Shown one piece after another: positions 1 through 7,851 of a stretch of 64,000 bases of DNA (positions within the stretch are counted from its first letter, which is position 1; each line of letters begins with the position of its first letter). A model generated the notes under the pieces. That model saw only the letters and a list, made by a program, of their open reading frames with translations. It ran no database searches and was not told the DNA's origin. Both the position numbers and the translations under genes were made by a program. The DNA is taken from positions 124,001-188,000 of the forward strand of contig NZ_AHKF01000017.1 in assembly GCF_000252125.1 (NCBI RefSeq), in the 5' to 3' direction. The DNA is from Flavobacterium frigoris PS1 (lineage in GTDB: Bacteria > Bacteroidota > Bacteroidia > Flavobacteriales > Flavobacteriaceae).

Positions 1-62
1 TATTCGTGGTTCAGTTCGTGATTTTTTGATTAATTTTAGATGAATTTAAAAAACAAAAAGTC

Positions 63-701
63 ATGGCAACATTGCGACTAGGAGATATAGCTCCAGATTT
101 TGAAGCAGAAACAACATTAGGAAAAATAAAATTTCATGAATGGTTAGGAGATTCATGGGGGGTTTTGTTTTCGCACCCCGCTGATTTTACACCTGTTTGT
201 ACTACAGAGTTAGGAACTGTTGCAAATTACTACCCTGAATTTGTTAAACGCGATACAAAAGTGATTGCGCTAAGTGTTGATGGACTGGAATCGCACTTGA
301 AGTGGATAAAAGACATTGAAGAAGTTCAAAATGTTACTTTACAATACCCTATTATAGCTGATGAGAATAAAGAGGTGGCTGATTTGTATGATATGATTCA
401 TCCAAATGCAAACGAAACCTTCACTGTCCGTTCTGTTTTTATAATTGGGCCAGATAAAAAGATAAAATTGATACTTACCTATCCAGCATCGACGGGAAGG
501 AATTTTGATGAAATCCTGCGTGTTATTGACAGTTTGCAATTAACGGCAGATTATAAAGTGGCGACTCCGGCAAACTGGAAAGATGGTGATGATGTTGTTA
601 TTTCTCCTGCTATAAAGGACGAAGATATTCCAGCGAAATTCCCAAAAGGTTTTCAAAGAATAAAATATTATTTAAGGATGACACCACAGCCTAACAAATA
701 A
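63..701 (+). CDS. 1-Cys peroxiredoxin (Prx6 type)
   Basis: Thiol peroxidase that reduces hydrogen peroxide and organic hydroperoxides in the cytoplasm. The 212-residue protein has the AhpC/TSA fold with the peroxidatic cysteine at residue 46 in a PVCTTE motif. No second cysteine is visible, so it is a 1-Cys enzyme, and the length fits the Prx6 subfamily. A strong terminator follows directly. Its last ~27 codons plus about 300 bp of downstream DNA recur in decayed form at 5238-5587, which makes this gene the apparent integration target of the downstream islet. The family call is firm; physiological substrates are not known from sequence. Confidence 0.95.
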   Translation: MATLRLGDIAPDFEAETTLGKIKFHEWLGDSWGVLFSHPADFTPVCTTELGTVANYYPEFVKRDTKVIALSVDGLESHLKWIKDIEEVQNVTLQYPIIADENKEVADLYDMIHPNANETFTVRSVFIIGPDKKIKLILTYPASTGRNFDEILRVIDSLQLTADYKVATPANWKDGDDVVISPAIKDEDIPAKFPKGFQRIKYYLRMTPQPNK

Positions 702-719
702 GAATAAATAAGATCAAAC

Positions 720-758
720 AAAAAGGGAATTCAACACTAGTTGAATTTCCTTTTTTTT
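720..758 (+). terminator. Terminator of peroxiredoxin gene
   Basis: GGAATTCAAC pairs with GTTGAATTTCC around a 4-nt loop, followed by a run of eight T. A near-identical copy lies at 5302-5339 behind the decayed peroxiredoxin tail. Confidence 0.8.
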
Positions 759-774
759 ATGGATTGTATTTTTA

Positions 775-905
775 GGAGCAGAAGGATCTCTTTTCAAAAC
801 CACTTTTTGTCCTGCTGTTCATTACAATCCTCGCCATTTAGCTTCATTCTTAGCAATAGCTCGGGATTTTCATTTCCATCAGGGCTATCGAGAGCATTTT
901 TGTTT
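775..905. repeat. Interspersed intergenic repeat, copy 1
   Basis: Contains CCTGCTGTTC, TACAATC and CATCAGGGCTATCGAGAG blocks, shared with 5354-5465 and more loosely with 55034-55116. Short intergenic repeats of this kind (ending in CAATCAGGGCTA or similar) are, from general knowledge, common between Flavobacterium genes. No coding function is evident. Confidence 0.6.
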
Positions 906-1666
906 CTATAATACCGTTTCAAGTTTAATAAGGAATTAGTTATATATTTTGTGTAGTATATTACGTTATTAAATAGCAAAAATCTACCTGATTTTGGAAG
1001 TATAAGTGCTGTTTTGGAGCGGATTTATACAAGATAGCGCAAACTTCACTTTCGTCCATAAAAAGCATTTTTCATCTACCAGATCTTAATAGATATCGAG
1101 ATATTGATTTTATTGGATTCGAGAGATGTTTTTTAAAATTTGGTATAATAAAATGCAGAAATTTTGCGACACATAATGCTAATAATTCATTTCAGATTCA
1201 GGCTGTTGATAGTGCGTCTAGACTGTTCAATTGGTTTCAGATAGTTTTCTGACTCCTCGCACTGTGTAGGGCAGTTTAAAAATCAATGCTTTAATCACAA
1301 TCTTGATTTTATTTATTGGTACTGCTGTTTGAGGACTGACCGGTATGGTTCTGTTTTTTTCCTTTACCCCCATGTTAAAGGTTGTTTGTGAAGAGTTTGC
1401 TGAGCTCAAACAAATTGTAATGATGATTGGCTGAAAAAATGTAAAAGAGAGCGTTGCAAATGAAAAATTCTTATCCCGATAGCGGTAAAAAATAAAAAAC
1501 GGTTTTCTAAATAATTAATATTCAAATAGCTAATCTGTGAATGATGTAACTAATTTAATATATCATGTAAGACAATATGGCGTGTTAAGACATAACTTCG
1601 TATCACAAATGCAAACGGTCACAATATTATCAAACGCACTAATAATAACCTTAAAAAAAAACTATC

Positions 1667-1813
1667 ATGAGAAATTTACTTTACATCGTAGCGGTAATTT
1701 TAATTATTGGTTGGGCAATCGGATTTTTTGCTTTTCAAGTCGGTTGGTTTATACATTTATTGCTTGTTATTGCAATTATCGCAATAGTTGCTCAACTCAT
1801 TCAAGGTAAATGA
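1667..1813 (+). CDS. Lmo0937-family micro-membrane protein (48 aa)
   Basis: Small hydrophobic protein with two predicted membrane helices. It starts MRNLLYIVAVILIIGWAIGF, has a short turn around residues 22-27 and ends in IIAIVAQLIQGK. This matches the pattern of the widespread Lmo0937 family: two helices, an N-terminal RN[IL]LY and a C-terminal IQGK-like tail. The function of the family is unknown; members often sit beside envelope-stress genes, as here. The gene is below the usual ORF length cut-off and overlaps a longer spurious frame at 1537-1809, so it is easily missed. ATG follows an A-rich leader. It is first in a same-strand series with the next four genes. Confidence 0.85.
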   Translation: MRNLLYIVAVILIIGWAIGFFAFQVGWFIHLLLVIAIIAIVAQLIQGK

Positions 1814-1904
1814 ATACTATAATTAAATGTCGATTACCTGAAAGGTTCCATTTAAAAGAAAATGCTATCGAATAAATATTTTAACACTTAAAAACAAAAT
1901 TATT

Positions 1905-2507
1905 ATGGCAGAAATTAAGATTGAAAAGAAAAAACCGGTTTGGCCGTGGTTGTTAGTTGGCCTTGTCATCGTTGCATTGCTTGTATATTTTCTTGTATTT
2001 CGTGATAACGGCGAAAATACAGAGGCAGTAACTGAAGCGGATTACATCACTAATACGAACGAATCTGACCTTTTAGGGGTAAAAGAAAATAACGGTACCG
2101 TCGCGGCCTACGTGAATTTTGTAGAAAACAATAAAGAAAATATGAGTCTGGATCATGAATATACAAATGAAGCGCTATTAAAACTAATTGAGGCTACTGA
2201 TGCTATGGCCAATGAGGTTGGGTATGACGTTCAGGGAGATATAGAAAAAGCAAGGGAATATGCAAAAATGATTGAACAAGATTCTTTTGAAACAACACAC
2301 GCGGATAACATTAGAAAGGCGGATGATATTTTAACTAATATATTGCAAAACATCCAAAAGGCAAAATATCCAGGTTTGGCAGATGAGGTTACAGCATTAA
2401 AAAGTGCATTAGAATCAATAAAACCTGGTGTACTTACGCTTGATCAAAAAGATGTAGTTAAGAATTACTTTGCAAAGGCTTCTGGCCTACTTCAAAAAAT
2501 GAATTAG
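1905..2507 (+). CDS. Membrane-anchored helical stress-islet protein
   Basis: Unrecognised 200-residue protein. Residues 1-13 are basic, residues 14-33 form one membrane helix (PWLLVGLVIVALLVYFLVF), residues 35-70 are acidic and probably disordered, and residues 70-200 are predicted to be mostly helical. This gives an N-in, C-out topology with a periplasmic helical domain. It is only 20 bp upstream of a PRC-barrel gene and 90 bp downstream of the micro-membrane gene, so an envelope or general stress role is inferred from context only. No catalytic motif is visible. Confidence 0.75.
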   Translation: MAEIKIEKKKPVWPWLLVGLVIVALLVYFLVFRDNGENTEAVTEADYITNTNESDLLGVKENNGTVAAYVNFVENNKENMSLDHEYTNEALLKLIEATDAMANEVGYDVQGDIEKAREYAKMIEQDSFETTHADNIRKADDILTNILQNIQKAKYPGLADEVTALKSALESIKPGVLTLDQKDVVKNYFAKASGLLQKMN

Positions 2508-2526
2508 TTAATCTTTAAAAATTAAA

Positions 2527-3054
2527 ATGATGACAAATACAAATAAAAATCTTTTTAATCTGGATGAATTGTCGGGTTATAAAGTTGCCGAGAATTATAG
2601 CGATGTAAGGGGTTGGAATGTAAAAGATGTAAATAACCGTATTATTGGGAAAGTAGATCATTTGCTGGTGAATAAAACTGCAGAACGAGTAGTTTATCTA
2701 GATGTTGAGGTAGATACAACCTTGATTGAGGAAGGGCATGAAACGTATCAAAATCGTGTAAGTTCCGGTGTTCATGAGTTTATAAACAAGGAAGGGGAAA
2801 ATCACCTGATTATTCCTATCGGAATGGTAATTATTGATGCGAAGAACAAACTTGTAAATACTAATCAAATTAATAGTTCGACTTTTGGCAAAGCAAATCG
2901 GTTCAAAAAGGGAGATGTTATAGACTTTGAATACGAATTAAAATTACTGCGCCATTACAGGGGAGATAACACGATTCACAGTTCGAATAGTGTTGATGGA
3001 TTTTATGATCGTGAAGAGTTTAATGATACTTTTCCTGAAAGAGATTTGGAGTAA
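2527..3054 (+). CDS. PRC-barrel domain protein
   Basis: 175-residue soluble protein with a PRC-barrel fold (residues ~15-120). The family pattern is visible in WNVKDVNNRIIGKVDHLLV and the following VVYLDVEVD strand. The C-terminal ~35 residues are charged and include RHYRGDN. PRC-barrel proteins of this type often accompany stress-induced membrane proteins; the ligand is unknown. Two ATG codons are adjacent (2527 and 2530), so the start is uncertain by one residue. It probably shares a transcript with the preceding gene (20-bp gap). Confidence 0.85.
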   Translation: MMTNTNKNLFNLDELSGYKVAENYSDVRGWNVKDVNNRIIGKVDHLLVNKTAERVVYLDVEVDTTLIEEGHETYQNRVSSGVHEFINKEGENHLIIPIGMVIIDAKNKLVNTNQINSSTFGKANRFKKGDVIDFEYELKLLRHYRGDNTIHSSNSVDGFYDREEFNDTFPERDLE

Positions 3055-3197
3055 AATTCTATGTAATTAATCACCTTAGAGTGTTTTGGGAAATGCCTCA
3101 GTACTAATTGTGATAAGAGGAAGCAGTGGAATAATAGGCGCAGCATTAATTCATAAAAGAGTTGCCTATTAAATAAAAGTAAATTTATAATAGCACA

Positions 3198-4100
3198 ATG
3201 AAACAGGACATACAAGAGCAGGTAGCGGAACCGGTACAAACGGTAGTACAAAAGTTAGAAAGTTGGTTTGATACCTTCATCAACATGCTTCCCAATATGG
3301 CAGTGACCTTGTTGCTATTGATCATTTTTCTTGTGCTTGCAAAGCTTGGAAGTAAATTATTTAGAAAACTTTTCTACAAAGCATCAAATAACGAAGCATT
3401 GGGACATTTATTTTCCACTATAGTTTATGGCGCAATCCTGAGTATCGGGCTTTTTATTATGCTTGGTGTTCTTGGGCTGGATAGGGCTTTAACCTCAATA
3501 TTAGCAGGAATTGGTGTGATAGGTTTGGCATTGGGTTTTGCTTTTCAGGATATCGCTGCCAATTTTGTTTCGGGTATTATCCTGGCCTTTAATAGACCTT
3601 TTAAAATTGGGGAAATCATAGAAGTAAATGATATAATGGGTCAAGTAACTCGAACTGGCTTGCGCGATACAGCTATTGCGACTTTTCAGGGTCAAGAAGT
3701 TTACATTCCGAATAAAGACTTTTTACAGCATGCCTTTTACAATTTTTCTGTCTTAGAAAAAAGGCGAATTGATATAACCGTTGGAGTTTCTTACGCAGAT
3801 GATCTTGATAAAGTTGAAGATGTTGTATTGAGCACAATAAAAAACCTGGACGGTGTGATAGATAAAGATTTGACGGTTTTTGACTATTCTGAATTTGACT
3901 CTAGTTCCATCAATTTTAATATTCGATTTTGGATAGAATATCCTGGAGAACCCAGCTACTTTGCGATGAAAAATAAAGCCATCAAAGCGATTAAGAAAGC
4001 ATTTGATGAACAAGGTATTACTATTCCTTTTCCAATTAGAACATTGGACTTTGGAATTAAAGGCGTACAAAAACTCTCCCAAATGGAGTTGAATAAGTAG
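3198..4100 (+). CDS. MscS-family mechanosensitive channel
   Basis: Inner-membrane small-conductance mechanosensitive channel of about 300 residues, which opens under hypo-osmotic stress to release solutes. Hydrophobic helices lie at residues ~34-55, ~70-92 and ~95-125. The last contains the glycine/alanine-rich pore helix (ILAGIGVIGLALGFAFQDIA) followed by NFVSGI, the hallmark of MscS. The cytoplasmic beta domain follows from residue ~135 (RPFKIGEIIEV). Length matches E. coli MscS. It lies 143 bp downstream of the PRC-barrel gene, in line with an osmotic or envelope-stress islet. Confidence 0.93.
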   Translation: MKQDIQEQVAEPVQTVVQKLESWFDTFINMLPNMAVTLLLLIIFLVLAKLGSKLFRKLFYKASNNEALGHLFSTIVYGAILSIGLFIMLGVLGLDRALTSILAGIGVIGLALGFAFQDIAANFVSGIILAFNRPFKIGEIIEVNDIMGQVTRTGLRDTAIATFQGQEVYIPNKDFLQHAFYNFSVLEKRRIDITVGVSYADDLDKVEDVVLSTIKNLDGVIDKDLTVFDYSEFDSSSINFNIRFWIEYPGEPSYFAMKNKAIKAIKKAFDEQGITIPFPIRTLDFGIKGVQKLSQMELNK

Positions 4101-4203
4101 GGAATAACCAAAGAAGTAAATTAAGGTCCCAGTTTATGAAAATTCCAATGCACGAAAGCGGTCTGTCAGATCTCTTTTAATTGTTAATCTATAAAATAAA
4201 GTT

Positions 4204-4629
4204 TTGAAAAAAGAAGTAAACACATCTCTAACGCAAAATATTTTCAGAATCCTATTAGCTCTATTTATGGTCTATGCCGGATTTAGTCATCTTACTTTTA
4301 ACAGAATCGATTTCCAAGCTCAGGTTCCTGATTGGGTTCCATTGAGCAAAGATTTAGTGGTAGTATTATCAGGTATTGTTGAAATAGCATTAGGCCTGAC
4401 TTTACTGTTGTGGAAAAAGCAACGAGTAAATTTTGGATGGGCCTTAGCCCTATTCTTTATCCTGGTTTTCCCGGGAAATTTAGCTCAATACCTTGATGGA
4501 AAAGATGCTTTCGGAGCTTTAAATTCTGATAGTACCAGATTAATCCGACTTTTCTTTCAACCGGTTCTCATAGCTTGGGCACTTTGGTCGTCTGGTGCAT
4601 GGCAGTCATGGAGAAATACTAAAAAATAA
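4204..4629 (+). CDS. DoxX-like membrane protein
   Basis: 141-residue membrane protein with four predicted helices. The DoxX pattern is visible: FRILLALFMVYAGFSHL at residues 14-30, then VVLSGIVEIALGLTLLL, a third hydrophobic stretch with PGN, and RLIRLFFQPVLIAWAL near the end. Relatives are often membrane partners in redox or sulfur metabolism, but most are uncharacterised. The start is TTG at 4204; the next in-frame ATG (residue 20) would remove part of the first helix, so TTG is preferred. Last gene of the stress islet. Confidence 0.85.
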   Translation: MKKEVNTSLTQNIFRILLALFMVYAGFSHLTFNRIDFQAQVPDWVPLSKDLVVVLSGIVEIALGLTLLLWKKQRVNFGWALALFFILVFPGNLAQYLDGKDAFGALNSDSTRLIRLFFQPVLIAWALWSSGAWQSWRNTKK

Positions 4630-5041
4630 ACAGCATGCTTAATCAATAATTAAATTAAAAGTCGACTGACATGAAAGTATTGCAAATAATATAACACGGT
4701 GAACTTAAAGACAGTTTATCAATAAACGAAATATAAGAACCATAAATAAAGGCTACAGATATTCTTTTAGTGAAACAAAAACAACAGCTCTCAACTCTAT
4801 TGAATACAAAATGGTGAGTGGTGAATTAAAAGATATGGTCTCACTGTAAATTCTCATCACAATTGGCTTTGATGCGAGCGGTGTGATTGTGGAGAAAGGC
4901 GCGGAAGTCACAATGAGTGCTCCTTCGTTTTTTGATGCTGGATTTGCATATGATGGAGGACATCTACAAATATCTATATCTCTTAACTATTAAATTTTAA
5001 AATTCGCTTATGTTTATCTGAAGCTTCAGCGAATTAAGTTA
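4630..5041 (+). pseudogene. Decayed coding fragments after the doxX-like gene
   Basis: No intact gene is visible. Two short in-frame pieces remain: one around 4750-4848 ending in a stop after ELKDMVSL, and one from about 4849 to 4993 reading GFDASGVIVEKGAEV and ending ISISLNY. They are in different frames and separated by a stop, as expected for a broken gene. The parent family is not recognised. Confidence 0.4.
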
Positions 5042-5194
5042 ATGAAAAAAGCCCGCTCGAAAGGCTTGTTGGAAAAGTTCGAAAACCTGATCGCTCAGAT
5101 ATACGCAGAAGTTGTCGCAGCATTGCATTCTTTGTACACAAAGAGCATCGACATTCCAAATCTAGAAAGTGAAAAGTTCAATAATATTTGGTAA
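5042..5194 (+). CDS. Possible 50-aa small protein, or remnant
   Basis: ATG frame of 50 codons starting MKKARSKGLLEKF and ending LESEKFNNIW. It is predicted to be amphipathic and helical. The last ~27 codons have a diverged relative at 8218-8295 with the same frame (shared SEKFNN-like and YTKS-like segments). It may be a real small gene or the 3' end of a larger lost one, since the frame stays open for ~17 codons upstream of the ATG. No family is recognised. Confidence 0.35.
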   Translation: MKKARSKGLLEKFENLIAQIYAEVVAALHSLYTKSIDIPNLESEKFNNIW

Positions 5195-5198
5195 AAAT
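5118..5198. repeat. Segment shared by the inner edges of both islets, copy 1
   Basis: About 80 bp that align with 8216-8295 at roughly 75-80 percent identity by eye, including TACACAAAGAG, AAATCTAGAAAG and GAAAAGTTCAATAAT. Here it lies just left of the decayed peroxiredoxin tail; the other copy lies just right of the decayed EamA tail. Confidence 0.75.
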
Positions 5199-5245
5199 AA
5201 ATTCGAAATGATATGGACTGACCTGCGAAGTTTCTAAGAGGATAT

Positions 5246-5293
5246 CAGCAAATAAAGCTTTATTTGCGTATGGCGCCACAGCCTAATAAATAA
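5246..5293 (+). pseudogene. Decayed C-terminus of a second peroxiredoxin
   Basis: Encodes QQIKLYLRMAPQPNK and a stop, against QRIKYYLRMTPQPNK at the end of the intact peroxiredoxin at 63-701 (12 of 15 identical). Homology continues a few codons upstream with a deletion of about 20 bp, and through the terminator downstream. Confidence 0.85.
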
Positions 5294-5301
5294 GATTAAA
5301 C

Positions 5302-5339
5302 AAAAAGGGAATTCAACGCTAGTTGAGTTTCCTTTTTTT
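5302..5339 (+). terminator. Terminator copy behind decayed peroxiredoxin tail
   Basis: GGAATTCAAC and GTTGAGTTTCC flank a short loop, followed by a T run. It is the same structure as at 720-758. Confidence 0.65.
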
Positions 5340-5353
5340 ATGGATTGTGTTTT

Positions 5354-5465
5354 TAGGAGCAGAAGGATTTGTTTTCAAAACAACTTTTGGTCCTGCTGTT
5401 CATTACAATCCTCGCCCGCTTCGCAAGGGCTCGGGATTTTCATTTCCATCAGGGCTATTGAGAAC
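5354..5465. repeat. Interspersed intergenic repeat, copy 2
   Basis: Carries the CCTGCTGTTCATTACAATCC and CATCAGGGCTATTGAGAA blocks of copy 1. Between them, GCCC and GGGC can pair around GCTTCGCAA. Confidence 0.6.
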
Positions 5466-5658
5466 ATTTTTGTTTCTATAATACCGTTTCAAGTTTTATA
5501 AAGAATTAGTTATATATTTGATATAGTATATTACGTTATAAAAAAGCGACAATCTACCTGATTCTGGGCGTATAGGCGTTATTTGGTAGTGGGTATATGT
5601 TAGTTGACTTTTATTATGCTGACGACCGCTCAATATATAATATTAAACAAAATGAACG

Positions 5659-5913
5659 ATGACAAACAAAGACTTTTCAGAATTAACTGATCAAGAATTA
5701 TTAGACGAAGCAAAAAAAATGAAATCATTTTCAATCACTAATGCTTTGATTATTGGAGTTTTAGTAGGAGTAGTCTTTTACAGTATTGTTAAGAACAGTT
5801 TGGGAATGCTTACATTAATCCCTTTGTATTTTATCTACAAAATGATTAATGACCCTAAAAACAAAAGAAGTAAAGACTTGGAAGAACTTTTGAAGGTACG
5901 GAATTTGAAATAA
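5659..5913 (+). CDS. Small two-helix membrane protein, unknown
   Basis: Unrecognised 84-residue protein. Residues 1-24 are a soluble acidic/basic segment (SELTDQELLDEAKKMK), two membrane helices cover residues ~27-63, and the C-terminus is basic. Similar small proteins are common in Flavobacteriaceae but have no known function. It is the first of four same-strand small genes (to 8022) that share no obvious operon spacing; each has its own structured spacer. Confidence 0.7.
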   Translation: MTNKDFSELTDQELLDEAKKMKSFSITNALIIGVLVGVVFYSIVKNSLGMLTLIPLYFIYKMINDPKNKRSKDLEELLKVRNLK

Positions 5914-6335
5914 CCAATAATAGAAAGAGAATACTGATTGGACTTACAACAGTTCGATAATTTGCTAAAGAAAAATAGGATAACAGTTTTTTTTTTTTTT
6001 TGAATTATTTACTTGCTTAAAGACTGAACTCGTAGCAAAAATCGAATCGCTTATCAACAAAAACTTTGACAGCCAAGTAGCAGCATAGCGTTCTTTAACT
6101 TTTACTTGAACAAGTTTAACGAACAGACTTTTGTTTATATGTGAATACAGATTAAATAAATAACAGCAGCTAGCCGCCATTTTGAGCTAGCTGGAATTTA
6201 GTGGAATATCAGTTTTCGCATCAAGTTTTCGTTCCACCGAAAACGGAAAGGTTACGAAACACCAGCCATCTTAAGGTAGCAGAAAGTTGTGCAAAATTTA
6301 CAAAAACACCTCTAATTATAAAACAATAGAATTAA
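5914..6335. other. Structured spacer with gene remnant
   Basis: Contains a 15-nt T run (~5987-6001), a short remnant frame at ~6010-6088 reading LVAKIESLINKNFDSQVAA before a stop, and nested inverted repeats: CAGCTAGC/GCTAGCTG (6167-6193), GTGGAA/TTCCAC (6201-6237), GTTTTCG/CGAAAAC (6225-6244) and GCTGG/CCAGC enclosing the last two. The final 60 bp should hold the promoter of the gene at 6336. No intact gene. Confidence 0.55.
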
Positions 6336-6893
6336 ATGAAAAAAAGCTTACTTATTTTAACATTTGGACTTTTAACAACCTTGAATTATGCTCAGGAAAA
6401 AAATGACATAGGAACAGAAAAAGTTTTCCGAGTAAATTTTTTAAATCCAGCAATTGAATTGGAAATTCCGACAGGACAATATTCAACTTTTTCTTCAGCT
6501 CTAGGAGTTGGCTATGGTGGAGGATACCCTGATTTGACTTATGGTGGAAACGGATTTATTTATATAATTAGTCCGTTTGCAGATTTTCAACAAAAATGGT
6601 TTTACAACTTAAATAAAAGAAACGATAAAAACCGAAATACGGAAAATAACTCTGGGAATTTTGTATCGTTAAGATTTATAACACGTGGAAATTCAATAGC
6701 GGAAAATGTAAGTAGGACTTCCGATTTTGATTTTGCATTTGGACCAACTTGGGGAATACAAAGGAAATACGGAAAAAATTTTCACTTACTATTTGACGTC
6801 GGACCTCAATACTACTTTGACACAGATGGAAATGGAAATATTTGGCCAATTATGTTACAACTTAATTTAGGATTTGACTTAAAAAGGAAATAA
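6336..6893 (+). CDS. Secreted or outer-membrane protein, unknown
   Basis: Unrecognised 185-residue protein. Residues 1-19 are a signal peptide (MKKSLLILTFGLLTTLNYAQ), likely cleaved after YA or at YAQ. The rest alternates polar and aromatic residues in short strands and ends in LQLNLGFDLKRK, which suggests a small outer-membrane beta-barrel of the OmpW/OmpX size class. This is inference from pattern only. It lies alone between two structured spacers. Base use is very A-rich, even for this genome. Confidence 0.7.
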   Translation: MKKSLLILTFGLLTTLNYAQEKNDIGTEKVFRVNFLNPAIELEIPTGQYSTFSSALGVGYGGGYPDLTYGGNGFIYIISPFADFQQKWFYNLNKRNDKNRNTENNSGNFVSLRFITRGNSIAENVSRTSDFDFAFGPTWGIQRKYGKNFHLLFDVGPQYYFDTDGNGNIWPIMLQLNLGFDLKRK

Positions 6894-6895
6894 AA

Positions 6896-7060
6896 ACGTT
6901 GCATAACCGCCGTTTGGCTATATGGCGGGTTTAGATTTAATTTAAAGATGGTTTTGTGTTAGCAAAACTAGTGTCTAACCGAAAGTTTAGGCTTTCCTAA
7001 TCCGCTACATTGCAAAGCTTGAGAACTTGGTGGCCATTGTAAAAGACCACATAAAAAAAG
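6896..7060. repeat. Structured inter-gene element with nested inverted repeats
   Basis: CCGCC and GGCGG pair around GTTTGGCTATAT (about 6907-6928). GTTTTG and CAAAAC pair around TGTTAG (about 6951-6968). GGCGGGTTTAG near 6924 pairs imperfectly with CTAATCCGC near 6998 over a ~65-nt interior. This folding resembles the single-strand hairpins of integron attC sites, but no integrase is in the window and no canonical core site is certain. Confidence 0.45.
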
Positions 7061-7066
7061 AAAAGA

Positions 7067-7660
7067 ATGAAAATTACTATCACGACTATTTTTGCTTTTT
7101 TGACAATGTTTGCATATGGACAAAATATGTCAAATTTAAAAGAACTTGGAAACAACGAAACAATCCCTACAGGACAAGCAGTAATTTATGGAAACTTTAT
7201 CCAAAGACTTGGTTTTAGTAGCGGTGGATTTCCACAAGACATTAAAATAATTAACATAGAAACCAAAGAGCTTTATACTTTTAGAGTTAAACCGACCTTC
7301 AAATCTGCAAAAGAGAATACTTTTTGTTACACTTTAAAACCAGGGACATATGCGATTAGCAATTATTTATGGACACAAAGTAAGTGGTATGGAGCCAAAA
7401 TGGTTACAGAACCAGTTTTTAAAAATATTGACGCTACTGACCAGATTGAAAACAAAATAAACACAGGAAAACTGAAAGAAATTGATTTTGTCCCATTTAC
7501 ATTTACTGTAACTGAAAACACATTGAACTATTTAGGTACCTGGCATTTTGATACAGGACTCGTGAAATTTACAAATGACAAACAAGTATTTGACATAAAA
7601 ATTATTGACAAGTACAAAAAACTTGATTTAGCAACAGCGAAAATAGTTTTACCAAATTAA
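7067..7660 (+). CDS. Secreted protein, unknown
   Basis: Unrecognised 197-residue protein with a signal peptide at residues 1-18 (MKITITTIFAFLTMFAYGQ). The mature part is beta-rich. The segment GQAVIYGNFIQ (residues ~37-47) and the following ETKELYTFRVKP look like a beta-sandwich, and LKPGTYAIS is typical of small extracytoplasmic sandwich domains. No catalytic motif is visible. It is alone in its unit, with structured spacers on both sides. An overlapping frame at 7027-7218 is spurious. Confidence 0.7.
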   Translation: MKITITTIFAFLTMFAYGQNMSNLKELGNNETIPTGQAVIYGNFIQRLGFSSGGFPQDIKIINIETKELYTFRVKPTFKSAKENTFCYTLKPGTYAISNYLWTQSKWYGAKMVTEPVFKNIDATDQIENKINTGKLKEIDFVPFTFTVTENTLNYLGTWHFDTGLVKFTNDKQVFDIKIIDKYKKLDLATAKIVLPN

Positions 7661-7689
7661 CGAGAATAACAATAAACCTCTAATATCAT

Positions 7690-7790
7690 TTTTGCAAAAA
7701 TGCGGCTTTATTGCTAAGATGAACTTAGGTGCTTTCTAGGGCCCAGCTCCGTAAAGTCCAGAACCGTTAGTGGCTCTTCGAAAAAAGATA
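7690..7790. repeat. Structured inter-gene element
   Basis: CTAAG pairs perfectly with CTTAG around ATGAA, a GGGCCC palindrome follows, and GGCTTTA near 7704 can pair with TAAAGTCC near 7751. The layout resembles the element at 6896-7060, although the sequence differs. Confidence 0.4.
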
Positions 7791-7851
7791 CGAAAATTAG
7801 ATAACCAATAGACAATAGGAATTAATTATATCATACTAAAAATAATAAATT

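Larger units (their letters stand above)
621..1017. repeat. Left copy of duplicated peroxiredoxin 3' end and flank
   Basis: This segment covers the last ~27 codons of the peroxiredoxin gene, its terminator, an interspersed-repeat core and about 110 bp more. It is repeated in the same orientation at 5238-5587 with scattered substitutions and small indels. The two copies bracket the stress-gene islet. The homology was read by eye, so the exact limits are approximate. Confidence 0.85.
709..1666. other. Gene-poor stretch left of the stress islet
   Basis: Holds the peroxiredoxin terminator, the duplicated flank (to ~1017) and then about 650 bp with no gene I can support. A 60-codon minus-strand frame at 1227-1409 looks weakly protein-like (lysine and isoleucine rich) but has no family resemblance and could be a remnant. 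The last 100 bp are presumably the promoter and leader of the micro-membrane gene at 1667. Confidence 0.5.
5238..5587. repeat. Right copy of duplicated peroxiredoxin 3' end and flank
   Basis: Direct repeat of 621-1017 comprising the gene tail, terminator, interspersed-repeat core and the AATCTACCTGATT block near 5551. It differs from the left copy by many substitutions and indels, so the copies are not a recent duplication. It marks the right edge of the stress islet. Confidence 0.85.

Noticed and set aside
794..979. 61-codon minus-strand frame near the peroxiredoxin gene
   Set aside because: It lies wholly in the interspersed repeat and duplicated flank and is not conserved in the second copy at 5360-5550.
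1227..1409. 60-codon minus-strand frame with a protein-like look
   Set aside because: No recognisable domain, no clear promoter or leader; it could be a remnant but cannot be supported as a gene.
1537..1809. 90-codon plus-strand frame
   Set aside because: It runs in another phase over the Lmo0937-type gene at 1667-1813, and its product has no family pattern.
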